Positions 19,384 to 29,526 of a stretch of DNA of 64,000 bases are shown here, in pieces. The notes under the pieces were generated by a model. It made no database searches and was not told where the DNA came from. It saw nothing but the letters and a program-made list of their open reading frames with translations. Source of the DNA: Alphaproteobacteria bacterium (GTDB lineage Bacteria > Pseudomonadota > Alphaproteobacteria > Micropepsales > Micropepsaceae); assembly GCA_003158585.1 (NCBI GenBank), contig PMKE01000067.1, positions 29,574 to 93,573 of the forward strand, read 5' to 3'. The stretch's first letter is position 1. Every line of letters begins with the position of its first letter. The translations under genes were made by a program, and so were the position numbers.

Positions 19384-21425
19384 GTCGCCACCCGGCTTTC
19401 CGCTTCCTGACAGGCAGGAAGAAAGAGCGACACCGTGGTGCCTTCGCCCAGTGTGCTTTCCACTTCGATATCCCCTCCAAGGTCGCGCATCGTCGAACGC
19501 GCCTGATAGGCGCCGATGCCGAGCCCCTTTTTCTTCGTGGTGTGCAGCGGCCGGAACAGGTCGCGTGCGATGAAGTCCGGGCTCATGCCGGGGCCCGCAT
19601 CGCGCACCCGCACGCGCACGCGCCCGCCCGCAAGATCGACGGAGAGGCTGACGCTGCCCGGTTCGGGGCTGGCCTCCATCGCGTTGGAGACGACGTGTTC
19701 GAGCGCGCTCTCGAACGAGCCGGGTTGGGTGATTTCGGCATAGATCGCCTCGCCGTCGCGGCCGAAGACGAGACCGGAGCGCGCCTTCTTCTGCGCGAAG
19801 CGGGCGATGAGATCGCTGACGTTCACTGGCCCGCGCGAGGCGGCGGCCGGCGCCGCGGTGCCGTCGCGCAGCTTGGCGATGAGGCCCTGGAGGTTGTCGA
19901 CCGCGTGGCGGATCGTTTCCATCATGTCGGCGCGGAAGTCCGCGTCGTCGCCGAAACGTTCGGCGTTTTTCAGCAACATGCTGAGTTGCCCCGCCGTGTT
20001 CTTGAGGTCGTGCAGCGCGAAGGTGACGCGGTTGTTGAATTCAGCGAGCTGCTGCGAATCGGCAAGCGCCTGCGCCGTCTGCTCGTGGACGAGATAACCG
20101 GCAAGTTGCGTGGCGATCAGCGCCACGAGGTTGCGGTCTTCCCAGTCGAGCCGCTTCGGCGCGCGCGGCTTGTGCAGCAGGGAGAAGCCTATGAGTTCGT
20201 CGCGGAAACGGAGCGGCACCACCAGCCAAGCCTCGGGGAAACGCTTCTTCCAGGCCGGGGCGGGCGCGTCATCGCCGGAGGACAGTTCCAGGAATACCAC
20301 CTTCTCGTCGTCGAAAACCTTGAGGATTTCGTCGTTCTCCTGGATCGGCCCGAAATTCTCGCCGAATACGGAATAGGCGAGACGCGCGAACTGCCGCCAG
20401 CCGCTGCGCCGCACGAACAGCACGCCTCCCGGGCTGTCGAGCAGGTCGGACAGCGTGAGCAGCACGCGCTCGGGTCCGCCGCGGTCTTCGTAGCGCGACA
20501 GGGCCTGGATGAACTTCGTCCATTCGACGCGGTAGTCGTATTTGTAGCTGAAAAAGTTTTCGTTGATGAACGTCTTGAGCTTCGAGCGCACGGAATGGGT
20601 CGAGAGCGCGACGATCATCGCCACCAGACCGGCAAAGCCGAGAACGATCGACAGAACGACCGCGGGCGTTCCCCCGAAATGCCGGACATAGAGAGCCGCC
20701 GCCGCCGTTCCCTGGAGCAGGATGCCCGCGAAGATCAACGTCGTCGAATGGAACACCACGGTGCGTGAGGAGTGGAGCTTCAGGCGCAACGATTCGTTGC
20801 GGATGGCAGTGACGACGAAGAGCGGAAGCGTCACGAGATAGACGAGCGGATGCGCGGCGCTGAAAGTCTCGATGCTGCTGCCGCCGAGAAATTCCGGAAT
20901 GCGCAGTATCACCTGATAGGCGTAAAGCCCCGTCAGTCCGATCACCATCAGCTTGACGGACCACAAACGCGAACGGCCGATGTTGCGGAACAGGTTCTCC
21001 GCCAGGATGAGACCCATCAGCGAAACGGCGAGCTGCGCGGTGGGCAGGTTCACCCTGACGCCGAGGCCCGTGTCGATATTCGCGCCGGTGATTGCGAAGC
21101 CCAGATCGACGGCAATCAGAACGACGCCTATCAGCGCCAGTCGGAGCCACAACGGATGACGGTCGTCGTCCTGACGCGCTAGGCCGATCGTCACCGCGAA
21201 CCAGGACGCATCGCGTAAAGCGCCGGCAGCGGGCGGCAGCCAATCTTCTACCCAGCCGAGATCGTTCGCCGCGCGCGAGAGAGCCCACAGCGCGGTCATG
21301 GTCGCCGCCAGGGCGAAGAGATAATTCGGCCAGGAGTGCTTGCCGCGCGCGGGGAGGATCACGGCGAAGGCCGTGTAAGCGATAGCCGTCAGAAGGGCGG
21401 CATATAGAGAAATCCCCAGTTCCAT
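19380..21425 (-). CDS. prsK: XrtA/PEP-CTERM system histidine kinase PrsK (TIGR02916-like)
   Basis: Multi-TM N-terminus, GAF-like middle, HATPase motifs (HVVSNAMEASPE, VRDAGPGMS, KKGLGIGAYQAR); ATGA overlap with prsR. Confidence 0.94.
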
Positions 21426-21515
21426 CTAGCCCTTGGCGCGTAGAGTAGAGTTGTAATAATTATCAAGAACGGAGAGCGATCTCAATTGAACACGGGCCTG
21501 CGCAGTAAAATATTT

Positions 21516-22796
21516 TTACAGACGCAAACTTTGCGCACGCGTGGCCGCTATAGCTTCCGCAGGATCAAGCTGACACGCGCGGCGATGCGCGAGAACTCTA
21601 CGGAGCAGGGTTAGCTGACCTTGCGTCGTGTCGTGCCAATCGAATTTCTCGGCATGACGGCGTGTAGCGGCGCGCTCGGGAAGCTTGGCGAACAGGCGCC
21701 GCACGCCGTCGACGATACCTTCGGCATCGTACTTCTCCATGAGCACGCCCGCGTCGGGAGTGGTGACGACTTCGGGCGTTCCCCAGATTGCCGACGCCAC
21801 AACAGGCGTACCGCAGGCCATCGATTCGAGCAGCACGTTCGCCCAGCCCTCGCGGCTTGATGCGAGCACCAGCGCATCGAGCGCACTGTATACCGCCGCG
21901 AGATTCTGTTGCGTGAGCGTGCCAAGGAAGCGAACGCGTCCCGTTAGTCCCAGACTGCCGGCGAGGCGCTCCAGCGAGTCACGCTCCGGCCCTTCTCCGA
22001 CGATCAGCAGATCCGTATCCGGCAGGGAAGCCAGCGCGCGGATGACGTGGTGATGTCCCTTGCGCTCGATCAGCCAGCCGACGCTGCCTAGCGTGCGCTG
22101 CGTCAGGCCGAGTTCGCGCCGCACGCGGCTGCGGTCGCCCGGCTTGAACAGATCGAGATCGACACCGTTGCGCAGCACCGTCACGCCTTCGGCTGGCGTG
22201 CCGAGTTCCACCAGCTTGTCCTTCAGTGCCTGGCAGACCGTGACCAATCCGTCGGCCCGGGCAGCGGCTTCGCGGATCATCCGCCGCGGCGCGGAGAATT
22301 CCGGAATGAGATTGAGGTCGGAGCCGCGTGCCGTCACCACCACCGGTATGCCGAAATGGCGTCCGAGCCGCACCGCGGCCACACCGTCGGGATAGAAATA
22401 ATGCGCGTCGATGAGATCGTAGCGCCGTCCTTCCGCCAGCAGCTTTGCGAGGCATTGCTTGAGGCTGCGATAGAGCGTCGTCGGCGAAAGCGACATGCCC
22501 GCCTTCGGCACGACGAAATAACGCGGATGATGAACCTCCAGCCCGTCCAGTGTCGTCCGCCGCGGCACGAGGTCGAGACGGCCGGCAGGGGCGTAGCGCA
22601 GCCACGACGGCATCCACGGCACCGGCGCGATCACGTCGGCCGTCGCTTCGCCGGTGGCGAGCAGCTTGGCGAGCCGCGTCGCCACGAAACGCCCGTGCTG
22701 CGGCCGGATCGCGTTGGGGAAAAGCGTCGTGACCGTCAGCAGCGACAGCGGCCGGTCTTCCGGCGTCCAGGGACTGGGGGAGAAAAAAGCGTTCAC
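21516..22796 (-). CDS. Glycosyltransferase family 4
   Basis: TVTTLFPNAIRPQHGRFVATRLAKL...VTARGSDLN...LRNGVDLDLF...EGWANVLLESMACGTPVVAS. Confidence 0.9.
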   Translation of the reverse strand: MNAFFSPSPWTPEDRPLSLLTVTTLFPNAIRPQHGRFVATRLAKLLATGEATADVIAPVPWMPSWLRYAPAGRLDLVPRRTTLDGLEVHHPRYFVVPKAGMSLSPTTLYRSLKQCLAKLLAEGRRYDLIDAHYFYPDGVAAVRLGRHFGIPVVVTARGSDLNLIPEFSAPRRMIREAAARADGLVTVCQALKDKLVELGTPAEGVTVLRNGVDLDLFKPGDRSRVRRELGLTQRTLGSVGWLIERKGHHHVIRALASLPDTDLLIVGEGPERDSLERLAGSLGLTGRVRFLGTLTQQNLAAVYSALDALVLASSREGWANVLLESMACGTPVVASAIWGTPEVVTTPDAGVLMEKYDAEGIVDGVRRLFAKLPERAATRRHAEKFDWHDTTQGQLTLLRRVLAHRRACQLDPAEAIAATRAQSLRL

Positions 22797-24013
22797 GCCG
22801 GCGCCTCGGCCAGCACGCCGCTGCTGCGCAACGAACGGACGATCGAGACCACGCGCGCCGCATTGCCCTTCCAGGTCAGGTTGCGGGTCATGATCTTCTT
22901 GGCTGCCGCCGCGCCTAGCCTGTCGCGCAGGGCGTCGTCGCCGGCCAGCCGCTCGATGGCGGCGGCGAGCGCGTCGGTGTCGCCGGGCGGGAAGAGCAGC
23001 GCGTCGACGCCGTCCTCCAGGACCTCGAGGATGTTACAGCTGGCGGGCGCGACGATGGTGCGTCCCAGTGCCATGTACTCGAAGAGTTTGAGTGGGCTGG
23101 CGTAAGGCGTGACCTGCGGCTGAAGCGCGATGTCCATTGCAGACAAGAGATCGGGCAGCGCCTCGCGCCTCGCGACGCCGGTGAAGTGCACGCGTTCCGT
23201 CACGCCTTGCGCGCGGGCCTGCCGTTCCAGGGCTTCGCGTGCCGGGCCGTCGCCGACCACCAGCAACCTCGCGTTACGGAGCGCCGGCCGTTCGGCCAAA
23301 AGGTCGACGATGCGGTCGAGGCCGTGCCATTCCCGCACGTAACCGACGAAGCCGAGGACCAGGGAATCGTCCCATCCCAATCGCGCCTTGGCGGCGCGAC
23401 GGTCGCGCGGGCGGAAGGCATCGGTGTCCACGCCGTTCGGCGTCACGATTACCCGTTTCTCAGCCACACCTGCGCGCACCACGTAAGAAGCGAGCGCCTC
23501 GGTGACGGGAAGCACCACCGAAGCCGCGTGCCAGCATCTCCGTTCGGTCCATGCGGCGAGCGCCGGCCAGGACAGCTTGCCGTAGCGTGCCCGCTCCTCG
23601 GCGATGGGGGCGTTGACCTCTAATATATAAGGTAAGCGGAAGAGGCGGGCCGCCCACACGCCCGACAGCATGTAGAGGTTAGCCCTTTCGTACAGCGCGT
23701 CGGGCCGGTGCCGGATCGCCGCGGCGGCCAGCTTGACGAATTCGAGGAGGTTGTAGCCCAGCTCTCCCAACTCATAAGCGAATTGCGGCAGCAAGCGGCG
23801 CTCGACGGTCTCGGCCATCGCCTCGACGCGCCTCGGTTCGACCAACACGACGCGATGGCCCTGGGCGCGCAAGGCGCCGATCAGCTCGTCGATGTGCACC
23901 GACTGGCCATCGCGCGCACGCGTCCGATGGTGATAGAGAATGGTCAATCCGTTCAAAACAGGCGTTCTCGTTTGGAGATGCGTGGCCTCAGCGTCCGCCT
24001 TGCGCGAACACAA
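22793..24013 (-). CDS. Glycosyltransferase family 4, exosortase-locus associated
   Basis: ILYHHRTRARDGQSVHIDELIGALRAQGHRV...VTPNGVDTDAFRPRDRRAAK...PLKLFEYMALGRTIVAP; true start may be internal. Confidence 0.87.
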   Translation of the reverse strand: MCSRKADAEATHLQTRTPVLNGLTILYHHRTRARDGQSVHIDELIGALRAQGHRVVLVEPRRVEAMAETVERRLLPQFAYELGELGYNLLEFVKLAAAAIRHRPDALYERANLYMLSGVWAARLFRLPYILEVNAPIAEERARYGKLSWPALAAWTERRCWHAASVVLPVTEALASYVVRAGVAEKRVIVTPNGVDTDAFRPRDRRAAKARLGWDDSLVLGFVGYVREWHGLDRIVDLLAERPALRNARLLVVGDGPAREALERQARAQGVTERVHFTGVARREALPDLLSAMDIALQPQVTPYASPLKLFEYMALGRTIVAPASCNILEVLEDGVDALLFPPGDTDALAAAIERLAGDDALRDRLGAAAAKKIMTRNLTWKGNAARVVSIVRSLRSSGVLAEAPA

Positions 24014-25556
24014 GGACGCGGAACGTCTGAAGCATGATCGACAGGTCCCTGAGGACGCTGAAATGCTTCAGATAGAACAGGTCGTATTCGAGCTTGCGTT
24101 CGGCGTCCTCGACGGAGGCGCCGTAGTGATAGTTGATCTGCGCCCAGCCGGTGACGCCGGCCTTCACGCTGTGCCGCAGATGATAGAGCCTGATCTCGCC
24201 GGACAGCTTATCCACGAAGCAAGGCCGTTCTGGGCGCGGCCCGACCATCGACATCTCGCCGAGCAGCACGTTGATGAGCTGCGGCACCTCGTCGACCCGC
24301 GTCCGCCGCAGGATATTGCCGACGTGCGTGATGCGCGGATCGTTCTCGCACGCCCACTGGGCGCCGTTCTTTTCCGCGTCGACGCGCATGGTGCGGAACT
24401 TGATGATCTTAAAGGCGCGGCCGCCCTGGCTGACGCGCTCCTGGCGATAGAACACCGGGCCGAAATCCTCGAACACGATCGCCAGGACCACGACCGCCAG
24501 CGTCGGCAGCGTCAGAAGCAGCAAGGTGGCCGAGAACGCGATGTCGAGCAGGCGCTTCAGCGCGCGGTCCAGCCAGCCATAACGGAAGCCGTCCGAATAG
24601 AGCAGCCAGTGCGATTCGGTCCATTTCAGATCGACGCGTCCGGTTTCGCGCTCTATGAAGGTGTTGAAGTCGAACACCGGCACGCCGTTGGCCTTCCAGG
24701 GCAGCAGATGATCGAAGTGCAGGCCGTCCGGTTCGTCCACCGCGACCACGACCTGATCGATATGCAGCCGCGACTCCAGCTCTTCGACCGTCTGTACGGC
24801 GGCGAGCGTTTTGATGGTTTCACCCGGAATACCCGCAGGCGGCAGGCCGCCGAGATACTCTTCGGTCAGGAAATGCAGTTCCGCCAGCCTGCGGTCGGAG
24901 CGCCGAAACAGGTCGCGCAAATGATGCGCCCGGATGCCCGTGCCGATGACCAGGATGTGGCGGCGGAACCAGTGACGCCGGGCCATCGAGAGGAAAACCG
25001 GTCGGCTCATCATGCCGCCGAGCATACCTGCGCCCAGGCCGACGAGAACGATCGTCGCGGCGCGGCTGAAGCTCTGAAAGGCGAGGGAGTCGAAGAAGAA
25101 AGACAGGCCGTAGTGAATGATCAGCATACTGAGCACGGCGCTGACGCCGAGCGCGACGACAAGGCTGGTTATGGAGGTCGAGAAGTTGATGAGCGCATCG
25201 TAGCGATAGCAGCCGGTGGCATAGGCGAAGGCCATGCTGCAGGCGACCAAGCAAACGATCACGGACGCCGTTTGAAGAGGCGTCGTCAGATCGAGCCGCT
25301 GATGCACCGCGTAGACCAATCCCGCCGTAGCACCGGCCATGAAGAAGAGATCGAGCATCGCCAGCGTGGTGCGCGAGCCCGGCAGGAAGCGTTGGCGCAT
25401 CCGGGAGTTCGTCGCGGCGGCGCCGCTGCTTTGTTCGGAGTAAACAAGTCGAGGCCTCGCAAGGGTACGCGCATTCCTTCCTTGAGAACGATACGCACTC
25501 GCGTCACCTGATGCTGAATAACCGACAAACGCGTCCCTCATTTTTCCCGGCCCCAT
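23988..25556 (-). CDS. XrtA/PEP-CTERM system priming sugar transferase (TIGR03013-like, EpsB family)
   Basis: N-terminal TMs plus bacterial sugar transferase domain: RLLDIAFSATLLLLTLPTLAVVVLAI...FYRQERVSQGGRAFKIIKFRTMR...VPQLINVLLGEMSMVGPRPERP. Confidence 0.95.
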   Translation of the reverse strand: MGPGKMRDAFVGYSASGDASAYRSQGRNARTLARPRLVYSEQSSGAAATNSRMRQRFLPGSRTTLAMLDLFFMAGATAGLVYAVHQRLDLTTPLQTASVIVCLVACSMAFAYATGCYRYDALINFSTSITSLVVALGVSAVLSMLIIHYGLSFFFDSLAFQSFSRAATIVLVGLGAGMLGGMMSRPVFLSMARRHWFRRHILVIGTGIRAHHLRDLFRRSDRRLAELHFLTEEYLGGLPPAGIPGETIKTLAAVQTVEELESRLHIDQVVVAVDEPDGLHFDHLLPWKANGVPVFDFNTFIERETGRVDLKWTESHWLLYSDGFRYGWLDRALKRLLDIAFSATLLLLTLPTLAVVVLAIVFEDFGPVFYRQERVSQGGRAFKIIKFRTMRVDAEKNGAQWACENDPRITHVGNILRRTRVDEVPQLINVLLGEMSMVGPRPERPCFVDKLSGEIRLYHLRHSVKAGVTGWAQINYHYGASVEDAERKLEYDLFYLKHFSVLRDLSIMLQTFRVLVFAQGGR

Positions 25557-26097
25557 CGTTTGTTCGCCTATGCATATCGAAATCGCAGGCAGAGCAAAAG
25601 GATTTTATAATTTTATTAATGTGAAGTTACAGATACGCGATGGGGCAATGTTAATGCGCAGCAATCGCAGAAATAGATTTTACGGAGCGTGATGCTGCGT
25701 AACCAGTGCGCGCGCGCGACTTGATCGCCGTAAGATCTCGGCGTGGGGAGAGGCCACCTGCGACACGGCTACGAAACACCGTTTTAAGGAATACGTCGCT
25801 TCCATGCCGATGTGTGCGTATCCGCTTAGGAAGCTCGCGCGTTCCGGGAAGTTTACGTAAAGGCGACCCAGAGGGCGTGGAACGGAGTGCACGAACTTTG
25901 CGCTAACGGCAGCTTTAACTCTGTAACGTTCGCCCGATGTTTAATCCTGGAGACCGCCTTCCGTGACGAACACTAAGCGGCAAGGGGTGAACGGTACCCC
26001 GAAGCCACATACAAATTCTATTTATTAGAACTGTTATTGGAAAAGTTCTTAACTACCGGCTAGATTGGTTCCCGGTGATTTGACACAGGGGTTAGCG

Positions 26098-26727
26098 ATG
26101 AAGCGTTTGAACTTCTCGGGTGTAGTGCGTCCGGCACTTGTTCTTCTGAGTATTCTGAGTGCGATGCTCGTCACGGCCTGCACGAACAATCTGCCGCCGC
26201 CGCCGGTGGTTTCCGATAGCAGCACGACCTACAGGATCGGCGCCGGCGATTCGCTGGGCATCTTTGTTTGGCAAAACAAAGAGCTTTCCACCACGGTGCC
26301 GGTGCGCCCGGATGGCAGGATCTCGCTGCCTCTCATCAACGACATTACGGCGGCCGGAAAAACGCCCACAGAGTTGTCCGGGGACATCCAGGACCAGCTG
26401 AAAAAATATGTAAACAACCCGCTTGTTACTGTTATTGTAAACTCGTTCGTGGGTCCCTATTCGCAGCAGGTGCGGGTCGTAGGCGAGGCGGCAAAACCCA
26501 GGTCACTTCCTTACCGCGACCGGATGACGGTGCTTGATGCGATGATCGAAGTCGGCGGGCTTACGCAGCTGGCTTCCGGGGATCGCGCGACATTGGTGCG
26601 TACGGTAAACGGCAAGCAGGCAAGTTACGGCCTGCGGCTCGACGATCTGATCAAGGACGGCGACATGTCGGCAAATGCGACGTTGGCGCCGGGGGATGTG
26701 ATCATAATTCCGCAAGCCTACTTCTAA
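26098..26727 (+). CDS. XrtA/PEP-CTERM exopolysaccharide export lipoprotein, Wza family (TIGR03027-like)
   Basis: Lipobox-like VTACTN; YRIGAGDSLGIFVWQNKELSTTVPVRPDGRISLPLINDITAAGKTP; SLBB domain. Confidence 0.94.
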   Translation: MKRLNFSGVVRPALVLLSILSAMLVTACTNNLPPPPVVSDSSTTYRIGAGDSLGIFVWQNKELSTTVPVRPDGRISLPLINDITAAGKTPTELSGDIQDQLKKYVNNPLVTVIVNSFVGPYSQQVRVVGEAAKPRSLPYRDRMTVLDAMIEVGGLTQLASGDRATLVRTVNGKQASYGLRLDDLIKDGDMSANATLAPGDVIIIPQAYF

Positions 26728-26764
26728 GAAGGTAGGCTGTTGCAGACGAGGGGGGCGTGGTGCT

Positions 26765-28432
26765 GTGGCAGCTTACAGAGAAAAGGCCCACGTGACGGAC
26801 CAATCAGGACCGGCCGGCGTATTCCGGTCGCGCGCTAACGGCTGGCTCGCAGCCGCCGTTTTCGCGTCCATCTTGCCTGTACAGGCATTGGCGCAGGATC
26901 TACCGGAGGCGCCGGCCGCGCTACCGGACGACGCTACCGCCTCGGACGAGGATACCGGAAGCACCGCCGCGAAAAGCGTGCAGCTGCCGACCTTCGGCGG
27001 CTTCGCCGATCTGGCCGAGGGCTATACGACGAATGCCCAAGGCTCCACGCTGACGCCCTCCGGCAAAGACGACACGTTCACGCGCGGACGGCTCGGCCTG
27101 TTCCTGAACTACAAGCGGCCGCGCATCGACCTGCACGGCGCGTACACGCTCACCGGCGCGTACTACGGCAGCCAGCATCGCGCGAACCACCTTTCGAACC
27201 GGCTGAACCTCACCAGCCTGACCACCGTCGTTCCCGAGATGCTGTTCGTCTCGGCGAACGCCTTCGCCACACCGACGGAACTGACGCGCGTCGGCGCGAT
27301 TTCCGCCAATGGCGAGCCGGTCTCCAACTACAATTCGCGCGACACCTACGGCTACACGGTACGGCCGGAGCTGTTGCTGCGGTTCGACGATTTCGCCACC
27401 TCGTCGCTTTCGGTTTCCCACGGCGGCGTCTTCTTCGTCAGGCCGGCCACGGCAAATTCCGGACCGGTTCCGCCCATCTCCTCGCCGCAGAATTCCCTGT
27501 CCACGAGCGTGACGGAAATGATCAAGAGCGGCTCCGATTTCGAGCGCCTGCGTTGGTCGGTCACGGGCAGCTATGCGGAGACCACGCAATCGGTGCGTTC
27601 GCAGAAGCAGGCGCAAGGCGCGGCCGAATTGTCCTACGCCGTGACGCGTTTCATCCGGGTATTCGGCATCGGCGGCTATAGCGACTACAAATCGTCTACG
27701 AAGCTGGCGAAGAATATCAGCGGGCCGATCGCCATAGGCGGGGTGACCTACACGGAGGGCGAGAATTTCTCGGTCACTGTGGAAGCGGGCACGCAGAACA
27801 ACTTCCCGACCTATATGGGCTCCCTGCATTGGGAGGTCACGCCGCTCACATATATTCTGGCAAACGCCACCGACTCGGTCGGCACGCCGCAGGGCGGCAT
27901 CCTTTCCAGGCTTTCGAGCATGGGGTCGACGCCGGACGGCGGCTTCACCGACACCGGCACGGGCGGCGGCGTCGGCCCGGTCAACGGCTACTCGCCCATC
28001 GGCTCGGGCGGCCTGGCCCTCGACAACTCCATTTACCGCCTGCGTTCCATCCAGGGCTCGATCGTCCACACCGACGACCGCATGAGATACACTTTGATGC
28101 TGTACGGAAACGAGCGCGACCGCCTCGACGTGGCGCCGAGCCCATCGGCGCTGCCGCGGACGTCCGTGTATGGCGCGCGTGCCGCCGTCTCTCGCCAGAT
28201 CAACGCTAACATGTCGGCGATGGTGGGCGCGGGATATTCCTTCAGCAACGAGTTCAGTGGTCACGACCAGATCATGACCGCCGACGCGATGCTGACCTAT
28301 CGTCTGTCGGAATCGCTGGATGTGTATCTGTCGGACCATTACGTGCATCGCGATGCCAGGCACCTGGTCGGTGTGCCCAGTACCCCGCTGACCGAAGATC
28401 AGGTCCTTTTGGGCATCCGGGCGAAATTCTGA
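26765..28432 (+). CDS. Putative outer-membrane beta-barrel protein, PEP-CTERM system associated (TIGR03016-like)
   Basis: Signal peptide, alternating amphipathic strands, C-terminal aromatic residue (LLGIRAKF); lies between export lipoprotein and FemAB gene. GTG start. Confidence 0.8.
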   Translation: MAAYREKAHVTDQSGPAGVFRSRANGWLAAAVFASILPVQALAQDLPEAPAALPDDATASDEDTGSTAAKSVQLPTFGGFADLAEGYTTNAQGSTLTPSGKDDTFTRGRLGLFLNYKRPRIDLHGAYTLTGAYYGSQHRANHLSNRLNLTSLTTVVPEMLFVSANAFATPTELTRVGAISANGEPVSNYNSRDTYGYTVRPELLLRFDDFATSSLSVSHGGVFFVRPATANSGPVPPISSPQNSLSTSVTEMIKSGSDFERLRWSVTGSYAETTQSVRSQKQAQGAAELSYAVTRFIRVFGIGGYSDYKSSTKLAKNISGPIAIGGVTYTEGENFSVTVEAGTQNNFPTYMGSLHWEVTPLTYILANATDSVGTPQGGILSRLSSMGSTPDGGFTDTGTGGGVGPVNGYSPIGSGGLALDNSIYRLRSIQGSIVHTDDRMRYTLMLYGNERDRLDVAPSPSALPRTSVYGARAAVSRQINANMSAMVGAGYSFSNEFSGHDQIMTADAMLTYRLSESLDVYLSDHYVHRDARHLVGVPSTPLTEDQVLLGIRAKF

Positions 28433-28443
28433 GACGGAGTTGA

Positions 28444-29526
28444 ATGTCTGTATCGACGAATCCGGGGGACGCCGGGCGCGACCCCGGCAAGGGAGCGCCT
28501 GTCGCCGTGCGCCAAGCCCGCGCCTCCGACGCCGCGGCGTGGGACGCCTTCGTGCTCGCCGCGCCGGAGGGCACGTTCTTCCACCGTTTCGCCTGGAGCG
28601 GCCTTTTCCGCGATGTGTTCCGGCTTGAGCCGCATTACCTGATCGCCGAGCGTGACGGGACCGTTACCGGCGTGCTGCCGCTGGCGCATCAGAAAAGCCT
28701 GTTGTTCGGCAACGCCCTGATCTCCTCGCCGTTCTGCGTCGAAGGCGGACCGCTGGCCGCCGACCTCGAGAGCCTTGCCGCGCTGGATGACGCCGCCGCC
28801 AGTTTGGCGGACTCGCTGAAGATTCCAACTCTCGAATACCGCAGCCGCAAGGCGACGCGGCCGGGCTGGACCGTAAAGCATGACTTGTACGCCACTTTCG
28901 CGCGTCCGCTTTCCGCGAAGGACGAAGAAAACCTCCTGGCGATTCCGCGCAAGCAGCGGGCAGTCGTCCGCAAGACGCTCACGGGCGGCCTCAAGAGCGA
29001 GACGGAGGAGGGCGCCGATGCGCTGTTCCGGGTCTATTCCGAGAGCGTGCGTAATCTCGGCACGCCGGTCTTCCCCAAACGCTATTTCGCCGCCTTGCGC
29101 GAAACCTTCGGCGGCGATTGCGACGTGGTCGTCATCCGCGACGGTGACGCGGCCGTCAGCGCCGTGATGAACTTTTACCACAAGGACACGGTGTTGCCTT
29201 ACTACGGCGGAGGGACCGCGGCGGCGCGCAAGAGCGGCGCCAACGATTTCCTCTATTGGGAAGTCATGCGCCGCGCGGCACTGCGCGGCTGCCGCCGTTT
29301 CGATTTCGGGCGCAGCAAGGCGGGTACGGGCGCCTTCGCCTTCAAGAAGAACTGGGGCTTCGAGCCGCAATGGCTGGAATACGAGTTTCGTCTGACACCG
29401 GGCACGACGCTGCCGGACAAGAATCCGAACAACCCGAAATACGCCCTGATGATCTCCGTGTGGAAAAAGCTGCCGCTGCCGCTGGCTAATTTCCTCGGGC
29501 CATTCCTAATCGGCGGGCTTGGGTAG
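28444..29526 (+). CDS. FemAB family XrtA/PEP-CTERM system-associated protein (TIGR03019-like)
   Basis: VRQARASDAAAWDAFVLAAPEGTFFHRFAWSGLFRDVF...KRYFAALRETFG...PYYGGGTAAARKSGANDFLYWEVMRRAALRGCRRFDFGRSKAGTGAFAFKKNWGFEP. Confidence 0.94.
   Translation: MSVSTNPGDAGRDPGKGAPVAVRQARASDAAAWDAFVLAAPEGTFFHRFAWSGLFRDVFRLEPHYLIAERDGTVTGVLPLAHQKSLLFGNALISSPFCVEGGPLAADLESLAALDDAAASLADSLKIPTLEYRSRKATRPGWTVKHDLYATFARPLSAKDEENLLAIPRKQRAVVRKTLTGGLKSETEEGADALFRVYSESVRNLGTPVFPKRYFAALRETFGGDCDVVVIRDGDAAVSAVMNFYHKDTVLPYYGGGTAAARKSGANDFLYWEVMRRAALRGCRRFDFGRSKAGTGAFAFKKNWGFEPQWLEYEFRLTPGTTLPDKNPNNPKYALMISVWKKLPLPLANFLGPFLIGGLG

Noticed and set aside
25641-25660. GGGGCAATGTTAATGC as a sigma-54 promoter for the export operon
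   Set aside because: GG/GC spacing fits but most other consensus positions do not, and it is about 440 bp from the gene.
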